From Clostridia bacterium (GTDB taxonomy: Bacteria > Bacillota > Clostridia > UMGS1883 > UMGS1540), in NCBI GenBank assembly GCA_017620205.1, contig JAFZQX010000044.1, forward strand, positions 1-64,000: DNA of 64,000 bases, in the 5' to 3' direction. The position numbers and the translations under genes were made by a program. How positions within the stretch are numbered: the first letter of the stretch is position 1; each line of letters starts with the position of its first letter. The notes beneath the pieces were generated by a model. The model had not been told where the DNA came from and ran no database searches. It saw only the letters and a program-made list of their open reading frames with translations. Positions 41,378 to 50,973 of the stretch are shown here, piece after piece.

Positions 41378-44300
41378 ATGAAGTTTAAAGAAACTCTTAA
41401 ATCAATTCTTTCTACGGTACTTGCCTTGTCATTCATTTTAAGCGCAGTACCGATTACCACAACCTATGCGGCACAGTCAAACGAGTATGTTGATCCCGCT
41501 GATGTTTGGATGAGTGCCAACGGCAGAACAAACGAGTTTGATATGAACGCAACAACCACTTATGAAACGGGTTATTGTACCGTATGTAATAGAGATACTT
41601 TAGGTCTGACCTATCGTGTTCCGGAATATACAAAATCAGGTGAAACCGCATTAAATCGTGGTGTAAGATATTCAGACGGTACTTGTATTGACGGTGTATC
41701 AAAAGGCAATCTCGACAGTGGTTTACCCGGACATGACGCATACTATACGGGTTATCATTGGACAAAATCTGTATGTCAGACCTGCGGCACGATAAACAGT
41801 GTTGACGGTCCCGGCGATTACGACTTTAACAAAAATGTATATTGCTTAAATCCCTGCGACCATAATTTCTTTTTGGATTTTGACAATACCACTTATGAGC
41901 CGTATGATGAGCATTATCACAATACCACTCTAAAAGCCGGCAAGTATTGTCAATTCTGCAAAGGAACAAAAGAGCGTGGTACAGTAAAACATGAAGCGCA
42001 CGACTTTCACGAAGTTGTTGACGCACAGCTTGGAAATAACCGCTTCTATATCCACGAACATTGCGATGACTGCGGATATGAAACAAGCGAATATGTAACT
42101 GCAAAATCCGTTATTTCTTCCTACTACGGAAATGTTGACGGCGAAGCGCACACATTGACTGTTTCAGATTTGTCAGACAAAGGCGTTAAAACTTCTATCA
42201 GATACGGAACAAGCGCCGATAACTGTAATTTGACTTCCGCACCGAACTATACACAAGCCGGATATAACACAGTATATTATAAAATCACATATACCTATGA
42301 CGGCGAAAGTATGACGGAAAACGGTGTTAGCTATGTATGGCTTTTGGAAGAACCTGAAACAAATATCACAATCCTTATTCCCGAAACAAGAAACGACAAG
42401 CACGAACACGATTACAGATATGTCGAAACCGTACCGCCTACTTGCGAAACTCTCGGTTATGAGCGATGGCAGTGTGCGGAGTGCGGAGCTTTGGAAAAGA
42501 AAAATTATGTGCCTATGACGGGACATAATTATGAAACCGTAACTGTAAGAGAAGCAACCTGTAAACAGGGCGGGCTTACATTGCACCTTTGTAAATCCTG
42601 CGGTGATTTCTACACCGAAACTACACCGATGGGAGCGCACCACTATCATACAAAGACTGTAAACCCCACTTGTCAGAGCGTAGGTTATGCAGAGCATACC
42701 TGTGAATTTTGCGGTGATACCTATATAACCGATATTCAGCCGATTGTTTCTCATGCTTTTGAGAGAATTACAAAAGTACCTACCTGTACGGATAAGGGAT
42801 ATACGACTTCAACCTGTGCGGTATGCGGTTTAACTTATGTTTCCGATTATACCGATGCGACAGGACATGAGTGGGACGAAGGACATACCGTTACAAATTC
42901 GACCTGCGAGGGCGAGGGCGTAATTGAGTATCATTGTAAAAATTGTGACGAAAAAATGATAAAATCGACCTCTGCAAACGGTCACAGACCGGGCGTAGCT
43001 GCTACCTGTACTGAGCCTCAAATCTGTGAGGACTGCGGAACTATCTTGCAGCTTCCGAAAGGACACACTTACGAAAGCAGAGTGATTGCCCCGACTTGTA
43101 CTGAAATGGGTTATACGATTTACAGATGTAAAGACTGCGATGATACCTATACGGGTGAATACACAGATAAAGCTCCGCATCATTATCATGCTGATGTAAC
43201 ACAGCCTACTTGCACATCAAGCGGATATACGACATATACCTGTACTGACTGCGGTGATGAATATGTATCTGACTATACAGATAAAACACCTCATAAATTT
43301 AAGGCAGTTGTAACCGAACCTACTTGTACGGAGTTTGGTTTTACAACCTATACTTGTGAGGATTGCGGAGAAAGTTATGTATCTGATTACACCGATAAAA
43401 CACCCCATAATTACAATAAGCAGGTTGTAGCTCCGACTTGTACAGAACACGGTTATACGGTATATACTTGCCCCGACTGCGGCAATGAGTATATCGGAGA
43501 TATTACCGACTGCGAACAGCACAGCTACAAGGAAACGGTAATTCCTCCGACCTGTACCGAAATGGGTTATTCTGTTTTCAAATGCGAAGCGTGCGGAGAT
43601 GAATACAAGGGCAATTACACCGATAAACTTCCGCATAGCTATAAGGCGGTAATAACAAACCCGACTTGCACGGAATTTGGCTTTACTACCTACACTTGTG
43701 AAAACTGCGGTGACAGCTATGTTTCGGACTACACAGACAAGCTCGAACACGATTATACGGTAGCCGTAACAGAGCCGACTTGCACGGAGTTCGGTTTCAG
43801 CACTTATACCTGTAAGGACTGCGGACACTCATATATTGCTGACCATACCGATAAAACTCCCCATGACTACAAAGCGGTAGTGACAAATCCGACTTGTACG
43901 GCTATGGGCTTCACAACCTATACTTGCAAAGACTGTGGAAATTCCTATGTCGCAGATTATACTGATATGTTAGGACATACCCTTTCCGATTGGATAATTG
44001 ATGAAGATGCAACGATTGAACATGGAGGTAAAAAGCATATCGAATGTACCGTATGTGGTGAGGTTTTAAGTTCTGCGGATATTGCACAGCTTGCGGATAC
44101 AGACAGAACAGATGAGGATGGCAATGCAGAGGTTGGAAAATATGCTGTTCTTGTTACAAATAAAGACGGTATCCCCGTGTTTAACTCTGAAATCAGAATT
44201 GATGTAAACGATAATATTACAATCAAACTGCCGGAGGAAAGACTGCTTGATTATGCGGATCAGACGACTGTTACGGTTATGAATACCGAAACAAATTTGG

Positions 44301-46945
44301 GTGCAAACGATATTCGCATCTTTATCTTTGACCGCAAAAATAACGCTGCAACAGGCGTTACAGATGAAAACGGTCAGGTAAAATTCCCGAATAATCAGTC
44401 CTCAACGGGCGATGACAACGGCACTATCGGTAAGGATAATGAAGAAGCAAAGGAAACTTATGTTGTAAGAGTAACCGACAGGCTGAACACTATCATTCCC
44501 GATTGTGATATTTACTTGGGCGAAAGCAATAATATTGTTGTTGACCTTCCTGACGGTTTAAGACCTTCAAGAGAAGAACCCGTTATCATCATTGTTACAG
44601 ATCAGAACGGCGTAGCACAGAAAGATGTTACAATTATCGCTATCGGTGACGATGATTATATCGAAAAGGGCAAAACCGACATTTACGGCAGAGTAACGCT
44701 TCCTATCACCGACAAGGGCTATACGGACGATAACGGAAAGGTAAATGTTGAGCAGTTAAATGTTATCGTTAATGATGAAACCGAGCTTATTCCAAACGCT
44801 TATGTCGTACACAATGAGGACGGAACAATCTCCGTAACGCTGCCGGACGGTAAATCAATCAGCTACGATAACAGAATTACCGTATCTGTATTGGATTCTA
44901 TGGGTAAAGCCGTTCCAAATATCAGCGTGACTGTAAGCGATAAGGCTGAAAAGACTTATACGGCAAATACTGACGAGAACGGCAGAATTGTTGTACCGCC
45001 TGTCAATGAGGATATTACCGATAAGGACGGCAACGGCGTTGTAAACGGTCATAATGTAAATGTATCTGATGAAACGGGCAAGCCGATTGAAAACGCTTTT
45101 ATCACGATTGATGAAAACGGCAAAATCAAGGTAGAGCTTCCCGAAGAAATCAAGATCGACATTGAAAACCGTATTGTCGTAACAGTTACAGACAAAGACG
45201 GAGAACCCGAAAAGGATGTTTCTGTTACCGTAACCGATAAGGACGTTAAGGAAGAAACAAATCTCACAGACGAAAACGGCAAAGCTATCGTACCGCCTAC
45301 CAATATTGATTACACTGATATTAACGGCTACGGTGAGCTTGACGGATATTCCGTTACGGTTAAAAACGCTGACGGAGCTATCGAAAAGGCATATCTTGAA
45401 CTTGACCGTGAAACTAACAGTATTACAGTCACACTTCCTGAAGGAGTAAAGATTGACGATTACAGAAACCGTGTAATCGTGACTGTTCTTAATAAGGCTG
45501 ACAATACTCCTGCAAAGGATATTGATGTTACTGTCAAAGAAACTGTCACAGAGGGCGAGCCTAAAACTGCAAACGGTAAAACAGATGCAGACGGCAAATT
45601 CGTAACGCCTCCGCTGAATGAAGATATTACCGACAATGACGGTAATTCGGGCGTAAGCGAAACCACTACACAGGATGGTAAAGATACAGATGGTGACGGC
45701 GAGATTGATACTCCTGCCGAAACTATAACAACCGAATATAAGGTTACTGTTTCCGATACAACAGGCATAATCACAAATGCCTTTGTAAAAATCGAGGACG
45801 GCAAGGTTTATGTAACGCTTCCCGACGGCAAGACTTTGACTACTTCCAATCAGACAACCGTAACGGTTCTTGATAAGGACGATAAGCCTGTAAAAGATGT
45901 TTCCGTAACCGTAACGGACAGCAACAAGGCAACCGCAACAAAAACTACCGATGCAAACGGCAAAATTACTGTTCCCGTTAAAACTTCAAGCGGTGGTGGC
46001 GGTGGTTCCCGCTCAGGCGGTGGCGGTGGTGGTAGTATTTCTGTAAATACTACTAACATTAAGATCACCGACAAGGACGGTAAGAATGTTACAGGCTTTA
46101 CAAAGAGTAGCGATACAAACGGAAATGTAACGATTACACTCCCGAATGGCAAAACAATTACGGATAAGGACTACTACACTATCACCGTTACGAACGGAAG
46201 CGGTGCTGCAAAGCCGGATATTACTGTAACTCTGAAAGACAAATCAAACAATTCCGCAAGCGGTACTACCGATAAGAACGGTGTTGTAATTCTTCCCGGT
46301 GAGGAACACAAGGCATATATTTTCGGTTATGATGATGGCACTTTCCGTCCCGAAAACGATATGACAAGAGCAGAAGCAGCAGCTATATTCGCAAGACTTG
46401 TTTCTGACAAGAAAGGCGAAAAAATCAGCAGTAATTCAACTTTTGCAGATGTATCTTCAAAGGATTGGTTTGCAAAAGAGGTTGGCTATCTTGAAAAGTA
46501 CAACATCATTAAGGGTTATGAGGATAACACTTTCAGACCGAATGACGCTGTAACAAGAGCCGAGTTTGTAACAATGGCGGTAAGGTATTACAGTCTGTTT
46601 AACAAAGTTAAGAAAACAGGCTATACCGTAAATTATACCGACCTGAGCAATAGTTATTGGGCTTACAGCGATATTGCCTATGCGAAAAATATCGGCTGGC
46701 TCAACGGTTATGCGGACGGCACTTTCAAGGGCGATAACAATATCACCCGTGCAGAAGTCGTAACAGTAGTAAACCGTGCAACAGGCAGAAACGCTGACGA
46801 GAGCTATATCAATAAGAACCTGTCTGTACTCAACAAATTCACCGACCTTAAAAACAATGCGCATTGGGCGTATTACGACATTGAGGAATCGGCAAATACC
46901 CATAGGGCTGTAAATTCTTCTGAAGGTGAAGCTTGGGTAAAATAA
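41378..46945 (+). CDS. Giant S-layer-anchored surface protein with cysteine repeats
   Basis: This 1855-residue protein starts with a signal peptide (about residues 1-31, ending TTYAA). Residues about 345-905 hold about 14 tandem units of about 38 residues with the pattern PTCT..GYTTYTC.DCG..YVSDYTDK.PH, giving three Cys and one His per unit. Further CxxC pairs lie before them. Residues about 910-1530 are Ig-like or carboxypeptidase-regulatory-like beta repeats (VTVTDKDG..., TDENGK...PP). A Gly/Ser linker (about 1540-1560) leads to three SLH domains at the C terminus (about 1645-1805; GYDDGTFRPENDMTRAEAAAIF). It should be secreted and bound to cell-wall glycan through SLH domains. Its place just before pcfB and virD4 suggests contact with recipient cells or host, which is inference. 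Confidence 0.88.
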   Translation: MKFKETLKSILSTVLALSFILSAVPITTTYAAQSNEYVDPADVWMSANGRTNEFDMNATTTYETGYCTVCNRDTLGLTYRVPEYTKSGETALNRGVRYSDGTCIDGVSKGNLDSGLPGHDAYYTGYHWTKSVCQTCGTINSVDGPGDYDFNKNVYCLNPCDHNFFLDFDNTTYEPYDEHYHNTTLKAGKYCQFCKGTKERGTVKHEAHDFHEVVDAQLGNNRFYIHEHCDDCGYETSEYVTAKSVISSYYGNVDGEAHTLTVSDLSDKGVKTSIRYGTSADNCNLTSAPNYTQAGYNTVYYKITYTYDGESMTENGVSYVWLLEEPETNITILIPETRNDKHEHDYRYVETVPPTCETLGYERWQCAECGALEKKNYVPMTGHNYETVTVREATCKQGGLTLHLCKSCGDFYTETTPMGAHHYHTKTVNPTCQSVGYAEHTCEFCGDTYITDIQPIVSHAFERITKVPTCTDKGYTTSTCAVCGLTYVSDYTDATGHEWDEGHTVTNSTCEGEGVIEYHCKNCDEKMIKSTSANGHRPGVAATCTEPQICEDCGTILQLPKGHTYESRVIAPTCTEMGYTIYRCKDCDDTYTGEYTDKAPHHYHADVTQPTCTSSGYTTYTCTDCGDEYVSDYTDKTPHKFKAVVTEPTCTEFGFTTYTCEDCGESYVSDYTDKTPHNYNKQVVAPTCTEHGYTVYTCPDCGNEYIGDITDCEQHSYKETVIPPTCTEMGYSVFKCEACGDEYKGNYTDKLPHSYKAVITNPTCTEFGFTTYTCENCGDSYVSDYTDKLEHDYTVAVTEPTCTEFGFSTYTCKDCGHSYIADHTDKTPHDYKAVVTNPTCTAMGFTTYTCKDCGNSYVADYTDMLGHTLSDWIIDEDATIEHGGKKHIECTVCGEVLSSADIAQLADTDRTDEDGNAEVGKYAVLVTNKDGIPVFNSEIRIDVNDNITIKLPEERLLDYADQTTVTVMNTETNLGANDIRIFIFDRKNNAATGVTDENGQVKFPNNQSSTGDDNGTIGKDNEEAKETYVVRVTDRLNTIIPDCDIYLGESNNIVVDLPDGLRPSREEPVIIIVTDQNGVAQKDVTIIAIGDDDYIEKGKTDIYGRVTLPITDKGYTDDNGKVNVEQLNVIVNDETELIPNAYVVHNEDGTISVTLPDGKSISYDNRITVSVLDSMGKAVPNISVTVSDKAEKTYTANTDENGRIVVPPVNEDITDKDGNGVVNGHNVNVSDETGKPIENAFITIDENGKIKVELPEEIKIDIENRIVVTVTDKDGEPEKDVSVTVTDKDVKEETNLTDENGKAIVPPTNIDYTDINGYGELDGYSVTVKNADGAIEKAYLELDRETNSITVTLPEGVKIDDYRNRVIVTVLNKADNTPAKDIDVTVKETVTEGEPKTANGKTDADGKFVTPPLNEDITDNDGNSGVSETTTQDGKDTDGDGEIDTPAETITTEYKVTVSDTTGIITNAFVKIEDGKVYVTLPDGKTLTTSNQTTVTVLDKDDKPVKDVSVTVTDSNKATATKTTDANGKITVPVKTSSGGGGGSRSGGGGGGSISVNTTNIKITDKDGKNVTGFTKSSDTNGNVTITLPNGKTITDKDYYTITVTNGSGAAKPDITVTLKDKSNNSASGTTDKNGVVILPGEEHKAYIFGYDDGTFRPENDMTRAEAAAIFARLVSDKKGEKISSNSTFADVSSKDWFAKEVGYLEKYNIIKGYEDNTFRPNDAVTRAEFVTMAVRYYSLFNKVKKTGYTVNYTDLSNSYWAYSDIAYAKNIGWLNGYADGTFKGDNNITRAEVVTVVNRATGRNADESYINKNLSVLNKFTDLKNNAHWAYYDIEESANTHRAVNSSEGEAWVK

Positions 46946-46962
46946 AATCAATTCAGTAAAGC

Positions 46963-46994
46963 GGAGCAATCATTCTGTATGGTTGCTCCCTTTT
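46963..46994 (+). terminator. Intrinsic terminator after the surface-protein gene
   Basis: GGAGCAA (46963-46969) pairs with TTGCTCC (46983-46989) and is followed by CTTTTTG, 18 bases after the stop codon. Confidence 0.82.
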
Positions 46995-47019
46995 TGATTT
47001 CGGCAGGAGGTGAGATTTT

Positions 47020-47505
47020 ATGCAGGAAGAAGTTGAAAACAGAACCGTTACGCTTACTGTAAACACAACAAAAATGACGGGCAGAGTCTTAAAAGAAGCC
47101 TTGCGAAAATATTTAGCATATAAAAATGCAAAAAAGCAAGGCAAAGCATATAGAGATGTAAAGCCCACAGGAAAACAGACCGTCAAACAGCTTGTCGGTC
47201 AGAATCAAGGTGTTACCAATGTTGAAATCGAGGATAAAAGCATAAGGGACTTTGAGCGTATTGCCCGTAAATACGGTGTTGACTATGCCATAAAAAAGGA
47301 TAAAACATCGGAAATCCCAAAGTATCTTGTTTTCTTTAAAGCAAGGGACGGCGATGCTTTAAATGCCGCTATGACTGAGTTTGCAAACAAAAAGCTCAAA
47401 ACAAAGTCAAAACCGTCGCTTCTTAAAAAGCTGCGTGATTTATCTCCGCTTGATAAAGGCAGAAAACCGAAAGTCAGAAACAAGGATAAGGGGTTGGAGT
47501 TATGA
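47020..47505 (+). CDS. PcfB-family conjugation protein
   Basis: The 161-residue protein matches PcfB/DUF3801: VTLTVNTTKMTGRVLKEALRKYLAYK at the start, FERIARKYGVDYAIKKD in the middle and a basic C terminus. PcfB of pCF10 is an accessory that links the relaxosome to the coupling protein PcfC. Here the coupling protein gene follows with a 4-base overlap. GGCAGGAGG precedes the ATG. Confidence 0.85.
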   Translation: MQEEVENRTVTLTVNTTKMTGRVLKEALRKYLAYKNAKKQGKAYRDVKPTGKQTVKQLVGQNQGVTNVEIEDKSIRDFERIARKYGVDYAIKKDKTSEIPKYLVFFKARDGDALNAAMTEFANKKLKTKSKPSLLKKLRDLSPLDKGRKPKVRNKDKGLEL

Positions 47506-49319
47506 GGCAAATAAACTATAAAAAACTGCTTATTCCCAATATCCCATATATCTTTATTGCCCTGATTGGTACAAAAATCAGTCAGGGCTTTCGTCTTTCG
47601 CCCGGAGCTGATTTATCGCACAGGCTGTTGCATTTAGGCGAAGGTTACGGCAGGGCTTTTTCATCTTTTATGCCGAGCTTTAACCCGACAGACCTATTGA
47701 TTGGAATAGCACTTGCCGTTATTTTACGAATAAGCGTATATGTGAAAGGCAAAAACGCAAAAAAGTTTCGTAAAAACGAGGAATACGGTTCTGCCCGTTG
47801 GGGTACGCATGAGGATATAGCACCATTTATTGATCCTGTATTTGAAAACAATGTACTGCTTACACAAACGGAACGGCTTACTATGAACAACAGACCGAAA
47901 AATCCGAAGCTGGCAAGAAACAAAAATGTTCTTGTAATCGGTGGTTCGGGCAGCGGTAAAACAAGGTTTTTTATAAAGCCCAATCTTATGCAGATGCACT
48001 CATCGTATGTAGTTACCGATCCAAAAGGCAGTATTCTTGTAGAGTGCGGAAAGCTCTTGCAGGAAAACGGCTATCGTATTAAGGTTTTCAATACAATCAA
48101 TTTTAAGAAAAGCATGCACTATAACCCGTTTGCGTATATAAAAAGCGAAAAAGACATTTTGAAGCTCGTTACCACCCTTATTACCAACACCAAAGGCGAA
48201 GGAAAAAGCGGAGATGATTTTTGGGTAAAGGCTGAAACACTCCTCTACTGTGCTTTGATAGGGCTGATATGGTACGAAGCTCCACCCGCAGAACAAAATC
48301 TCGCAACGCTTGTTGCCTTTATAAACGCTATGGAGGTTCGTGAGGACGATGAAACATTTGAAAACAATGTTGATTTGGCATTTAAGGATTTAGAAGAAAA
48401 AAATCCTGAACATTTTGCCGTAAGACAGTATAAGAAATATAAACTTGCGGCGGGTAAAACGGCAAAGTCAATCAATATTTCCTGCGGTGCAAGATTAGCA
48501 CCGTTTGATATATCGGAACTGCGAGAAATAACAATGTACGATGAATTGGAGCTTGACACTCTCGGAGATAAGATTTTTATCAATGAGCAGGACAAGAATG
48601 ATAAGCGTTATCAAAAAACGGCATTGTTTCTCATTATGTCCGATACGGATACAACTTTTAACTTCCTTATTGCTATGATTTACTCACAGCTCTTTAACCT
48701 TCTTTGCGAAAAGGCAGACGATGTTTACGGAGGCAGACTTCCCGTTCATGTCAGGTGCCTGATTGATGAGTGTGCGAATATCGGGCAGATACCGAACCTT
48801 GAAAAACTGATGGCAACAATCCGAAGCCGTGAAATATCGGCTTGCCTTGTGTTGCAGGCTCAAAGTCAGCTTAAAGCCTTGTATAAGGAAAGTGCCGATA
48901 CCATAATCGGCAACTGCGACACTTCAATTTTTCTCGGCGGTAAAGAACCCACAACGCTCAAAGAACTAAATCAGTCGCTTGGCAAAGAAACGATTGATAC
49001 CTACAACACGGGCGAAAGCAGAGGTCGTGAGGTATCTCACAGCCTTAATTATCAGAAATTGGGTAAAGACCTTGCTACTGTCGATGAGCTTTCCGTCTTG
49101 GACGGAGGTAAATGTATTTTACAGCTTCGTGGTGTACGCCCGTTTAAGTCTGATAAGTACGATATTACCAAACACCCGAATTATAAGTATTTATCAGATG
49201 CAAACCCGAAAAATGCTTTTGATATTGAAAAATATCTGAAGCGTAAATTAAAAGTCAAAAAAGATGATGTTTACGAAACCTTTGAAGTGAACATCACCGA
49301 TGGTAAAACTCCGGCATAA
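47502..49319 (+). CDS. VirD4-like type IV coupling protein
   Basis: The 605-residue ATPase carries the relaxosome to the transfer channel. Two hydrophobic segments lie in the first 90 residues. The Walker A motif is GGSGSGKTRFF (about residues 148-158), the Walker B motif is VRCLIDECANIG (about 421-432), and RSREISACLVLQAQSQLKALY follows. It belongs to the CD1115-type VirD4/TraG family. A hairpin overlaps its stop codon (CGGCAT/ATGCCG at 49312-49326, followed by TTTTTA) and may reduce read-through. Confidence 0.93.
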   Translation: MRQINYKKLLIPNIPYIFIALIGTKISQGFRLSPGADLSHRLLHLGEGYGRAFSSFMPSFNPTDLLIGIALAVILRISVYVKGKNAKKFRKNEEYGSARWGTHEDIAPFIDPVFENNVLLTQTERLTMNNRPKNPKLARNKNVLVIGGSGSGKTRFFIKPNLMQMHSSYVVTDPKGSILVECGKLLQENGYRIKVFNTINFKKSMHYNPFAYIKSEKDILKLVTTLITNTKGEGKSGDDFWVKAETLLYCALIGLIWYEAPPAEQNLATLVAFINAMEVREDDETFENNVDLAFKDLEEKNPEHFAVRQYKKYKLAAGKTAKSINISCGARLAPFDISELREITMYDELELDTLGDKIFINEQDKNDKRYQKTALFLIMSDTDTTFNFLIAMIYSQLFNLLCEKADDVYGGRLPVHVRCLIDECANIGQIPNLEKLMATIRSREISACLVLQAQSQLKALYKESADTIIGNCDTSIFLGGKEPTTLKELNQSLGKETIDTYNTGESRGREVSHSLNYQKLGKDLATVDELSVLDGGKCILQLRGVRPFKSDKYDITKHPNYKYLSDANPKNAFDIEKYLKRKLKVKKDDVYETFEVNITDGKTPA

Positions 49320-49408
49320 AATGCCGTTTTTAATAGATACGACATAAGACACAAGACACCATTACCTATAAAAAATACAATCTTAAAACTCGAAAGGAGC
49401 AATATATT

Positions 49409-49624
49409 ATGGCATTTTTTAATTCAGCAGTACAGGTACTTCAAACTCTCGTTGTCGCACTCGGTGCGGGACTTGGGATTTGGGGTGCAGTAAACCTTAT
49501 GGAAGGGTACGGGAACGACAATCCGGGCGCAAAGTCGCAGGGTATGAAACAGCTTATTGCAGGCGGCGGCGTTGCTCTTATCGGTATTACTCTCGTTCCG
49601 CTTCTGTCCGGACTTTTCGGATAA
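49409..49624 (+). CDS. Maff2-family small membrane protein
   Basis: The 71-residue protein has two hydrophobic stretches (about residues 8-28 and 48-70) around a polar loop (MEGYGNDNPGAKSQG). It matches the Maff2 family found between VirD4 and VirB6-like genes, a VirB2-like pilin candidate. CGAAAGGAGC lies upstream. A perfect 10-bp hairpin follows within 20 bases. Confidence 0.88.
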   Translation: MAFFNSAVQVLQTLVVALGAGLGIWGAVNLMEGYGNDNPGAKSQGMKQLIAGGGVALIGITLVPLLSGLFG

Positions 49625-49641
49625 AATCAAAAGACAGTATT

Positions 49642-49672
49642 AAGCCCTCACGCTTTTTAGGTGTGAGGGCTT
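49642..49672 (+). promoter_or_regulatory. Hairpin between the Maff2 and VirB6-like genes
   Basis: AAGCCCTCAC (49642-49651) pairs perfectly with GTGAGGGCTT (49663-49672) around 11 bases, ending 2 bases before the next ribosome binding site. No T run follows on the + strand, so it more likely protects or punctuates mRNA than terminates it. Confidence 0.6.
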
Positions 49673-49690
49673 ATGAAAGGAGGAAATTCG

Positions 49691-50560
49691 ATGGATTATA
49701 TATTCGACAAATTCACCGAGTGGATAAAAAACCTTCTTGTCAGCGGTATAATGGATAATCTGTCCGGACTTTTTGATAATGTGAATACGAAGGTTGCGGA
49801 TATTGGTACGCAGGTAGGTTCTACGCCGCAGGCTTGGAACGGCAATATCTACAATATGATAAAAACGCTTTCGGATAATGTTATACTCCCCATTGCAGGA
49901 GTAATCCTTGCAATCGTTATGACATTGGAGCTGATACAGCTTATAACAGACAGAAATAATATGCACGATGTTGATACTTGGATGTTCTTCAAATGGATAT
50001 TCAAAACAGCCTGTGCCGTTTTGATAGTTTCGCATACTTGGGATATTGTAATGGGCGTATTTGATGTTGCTCAAACTGTAATAAGCAGAGCTTCGGGCGT
50101 TATTCTGTCAAATACGAATATTGATATTGCATCGCATTTTTCAGACCTTGAAACACGGCTTAACGCTATGGGCGTTGGTGAGCTTTTGGGGTTATGGCTT
50201 CAATCCTTTGTTGTGGGAATATCAATGTGGGCGTTATCTATCTGTATTTTTATCATTGCCTACGGACGAATGATAGAAATATATCTTGTAACCTCTGTTG
50301 CACCTATACCTATGTCAACAATGGTAAACCGTGAATGGGGGCAAATGGGACAAAACTATTTGCGGAGTTTGTTCGCATTAGGATTTCAGGGCTTTTTGAT
50401 TATGATATGCGTAGCAATTTACGCCGTATTGGTACGGAATATGGTAGTTGATACAAATGTGAGTGCTGCTATATGGTCGTGTATGGGCTATACCGTACTC
50501 TTATGCTTTACTCTGTTCAAGACAGGCTCGCTTGCTAAAAGCGTATTCAACGCACATTAA
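49691..50560 (+). CDS. VirB6/TrbL-like conjugation membrane protein
   Basis: The 289-residue protein has about six hydrophobic segments (for example ILPIAGVILAIVMTLELIQL near 64, WALSICIFIIAYGRMIEIYLV near 182, FQGFLIMICVAIYAVLV near 236), as in VirB6/TrbL channel proteins of the CD1112 type. ATG 49691 follows AAAGGAGG; an in-frame ATG upstream at 49673 overlaps the hairpin and is not used as start. It should form part of the inner-membrane channel. Confidence 0.82.
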   Translation: MDYIFDKFTEWIKNLLVSGIMDNLSGLFDNVNTKVADIGTQVGSTPQAWNGNIYNMIKTLSDNVILPIAGVILAIVMTLELIQLITDRNNMHDVDTWMFFKWIFKTACAVLIVSHTWDIVMGVFDVAQTVISRASGVILSNTNIDIASHFSDLETRLNAMGVGELLGLWLQSFVVGISMWALSICIFIIAYGRMIEIYLVTSVAPIPMSTMVNREWGQMGQNYLRSLFALGFQGFLIMICVAIYAVLVRNMVVDTNVSAAIWSCMGYTVLLCFTLFKTGSLAKSVFNAH

Positions 50561-50577
50561 GGAAGGAGGAATTTTGT

Positions 50578-50973
50578 ATGGCTTATGTACCTGTACCGAA
50601 AGATCTGACAAAGGTAAAAACAAAGGTTATGTTCAACCTTACAAAAAGGCAGCTTTTATGTTTCGGCGGTGGGATTGTTTTGGGACTTCCCATCTTTTTT
50701 CTTACAAAAAATTTGCTTGGCACAAGCGTTTCGGCAATGCTTATGATTATCATAATGCTTCCCTGCTTTTTGCTTGCATTGTATGAAAAACACGGTCAGC
50801 CGCTTGAAAAGGTAGTCAAAAACATCATAGAAGTATGCTTCCTTCGTCCAAAAGAAAGACCGTATATGACAAACAACTTTTATGACTGTCTTTTAAGACA
50901 GGACGAACTTGATAAGGAGGTAAAAAACATTGTTAGCAAAGAATTTAAGCCGGGCGGACAAAAAAGCCATTGA
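50578..50973 (+). CDS. PrgI-family conjugation protein
   Basis: The 131-residue protein has VPVPKDLTKVKTKVMFNLTKRQLLCFGGGIVLGLPIFFL near the N terminus and a second hydrophobic segment (about 55-70), matching the PrgI family (VirB3-like). Its 3' end overlaps the VirB4 gene by 44 bases. AAGGAGGA precedes the ATG. Confidence 0.88.
   Translation: MAYVPVPKDLTKVKTKVMFNLTKRQLLCFGGGIVLGLPIFFLTKNLLGTSVSAMLMIIIMLPCFLLALYEKHGQPLEKVVKNIIEVCFLRPKERPYMTNNFYDCLLRQDELDKEVKNIVSKEFKPGGQKSH

Noticed and set aside
42418-44095. Regular repeats of about 114 bp that could suggest a CRISPR or satellite
   Set aside because: The repeats are in frame, encode conserved Cys/His units, and have no constant repeat with unique spacers.
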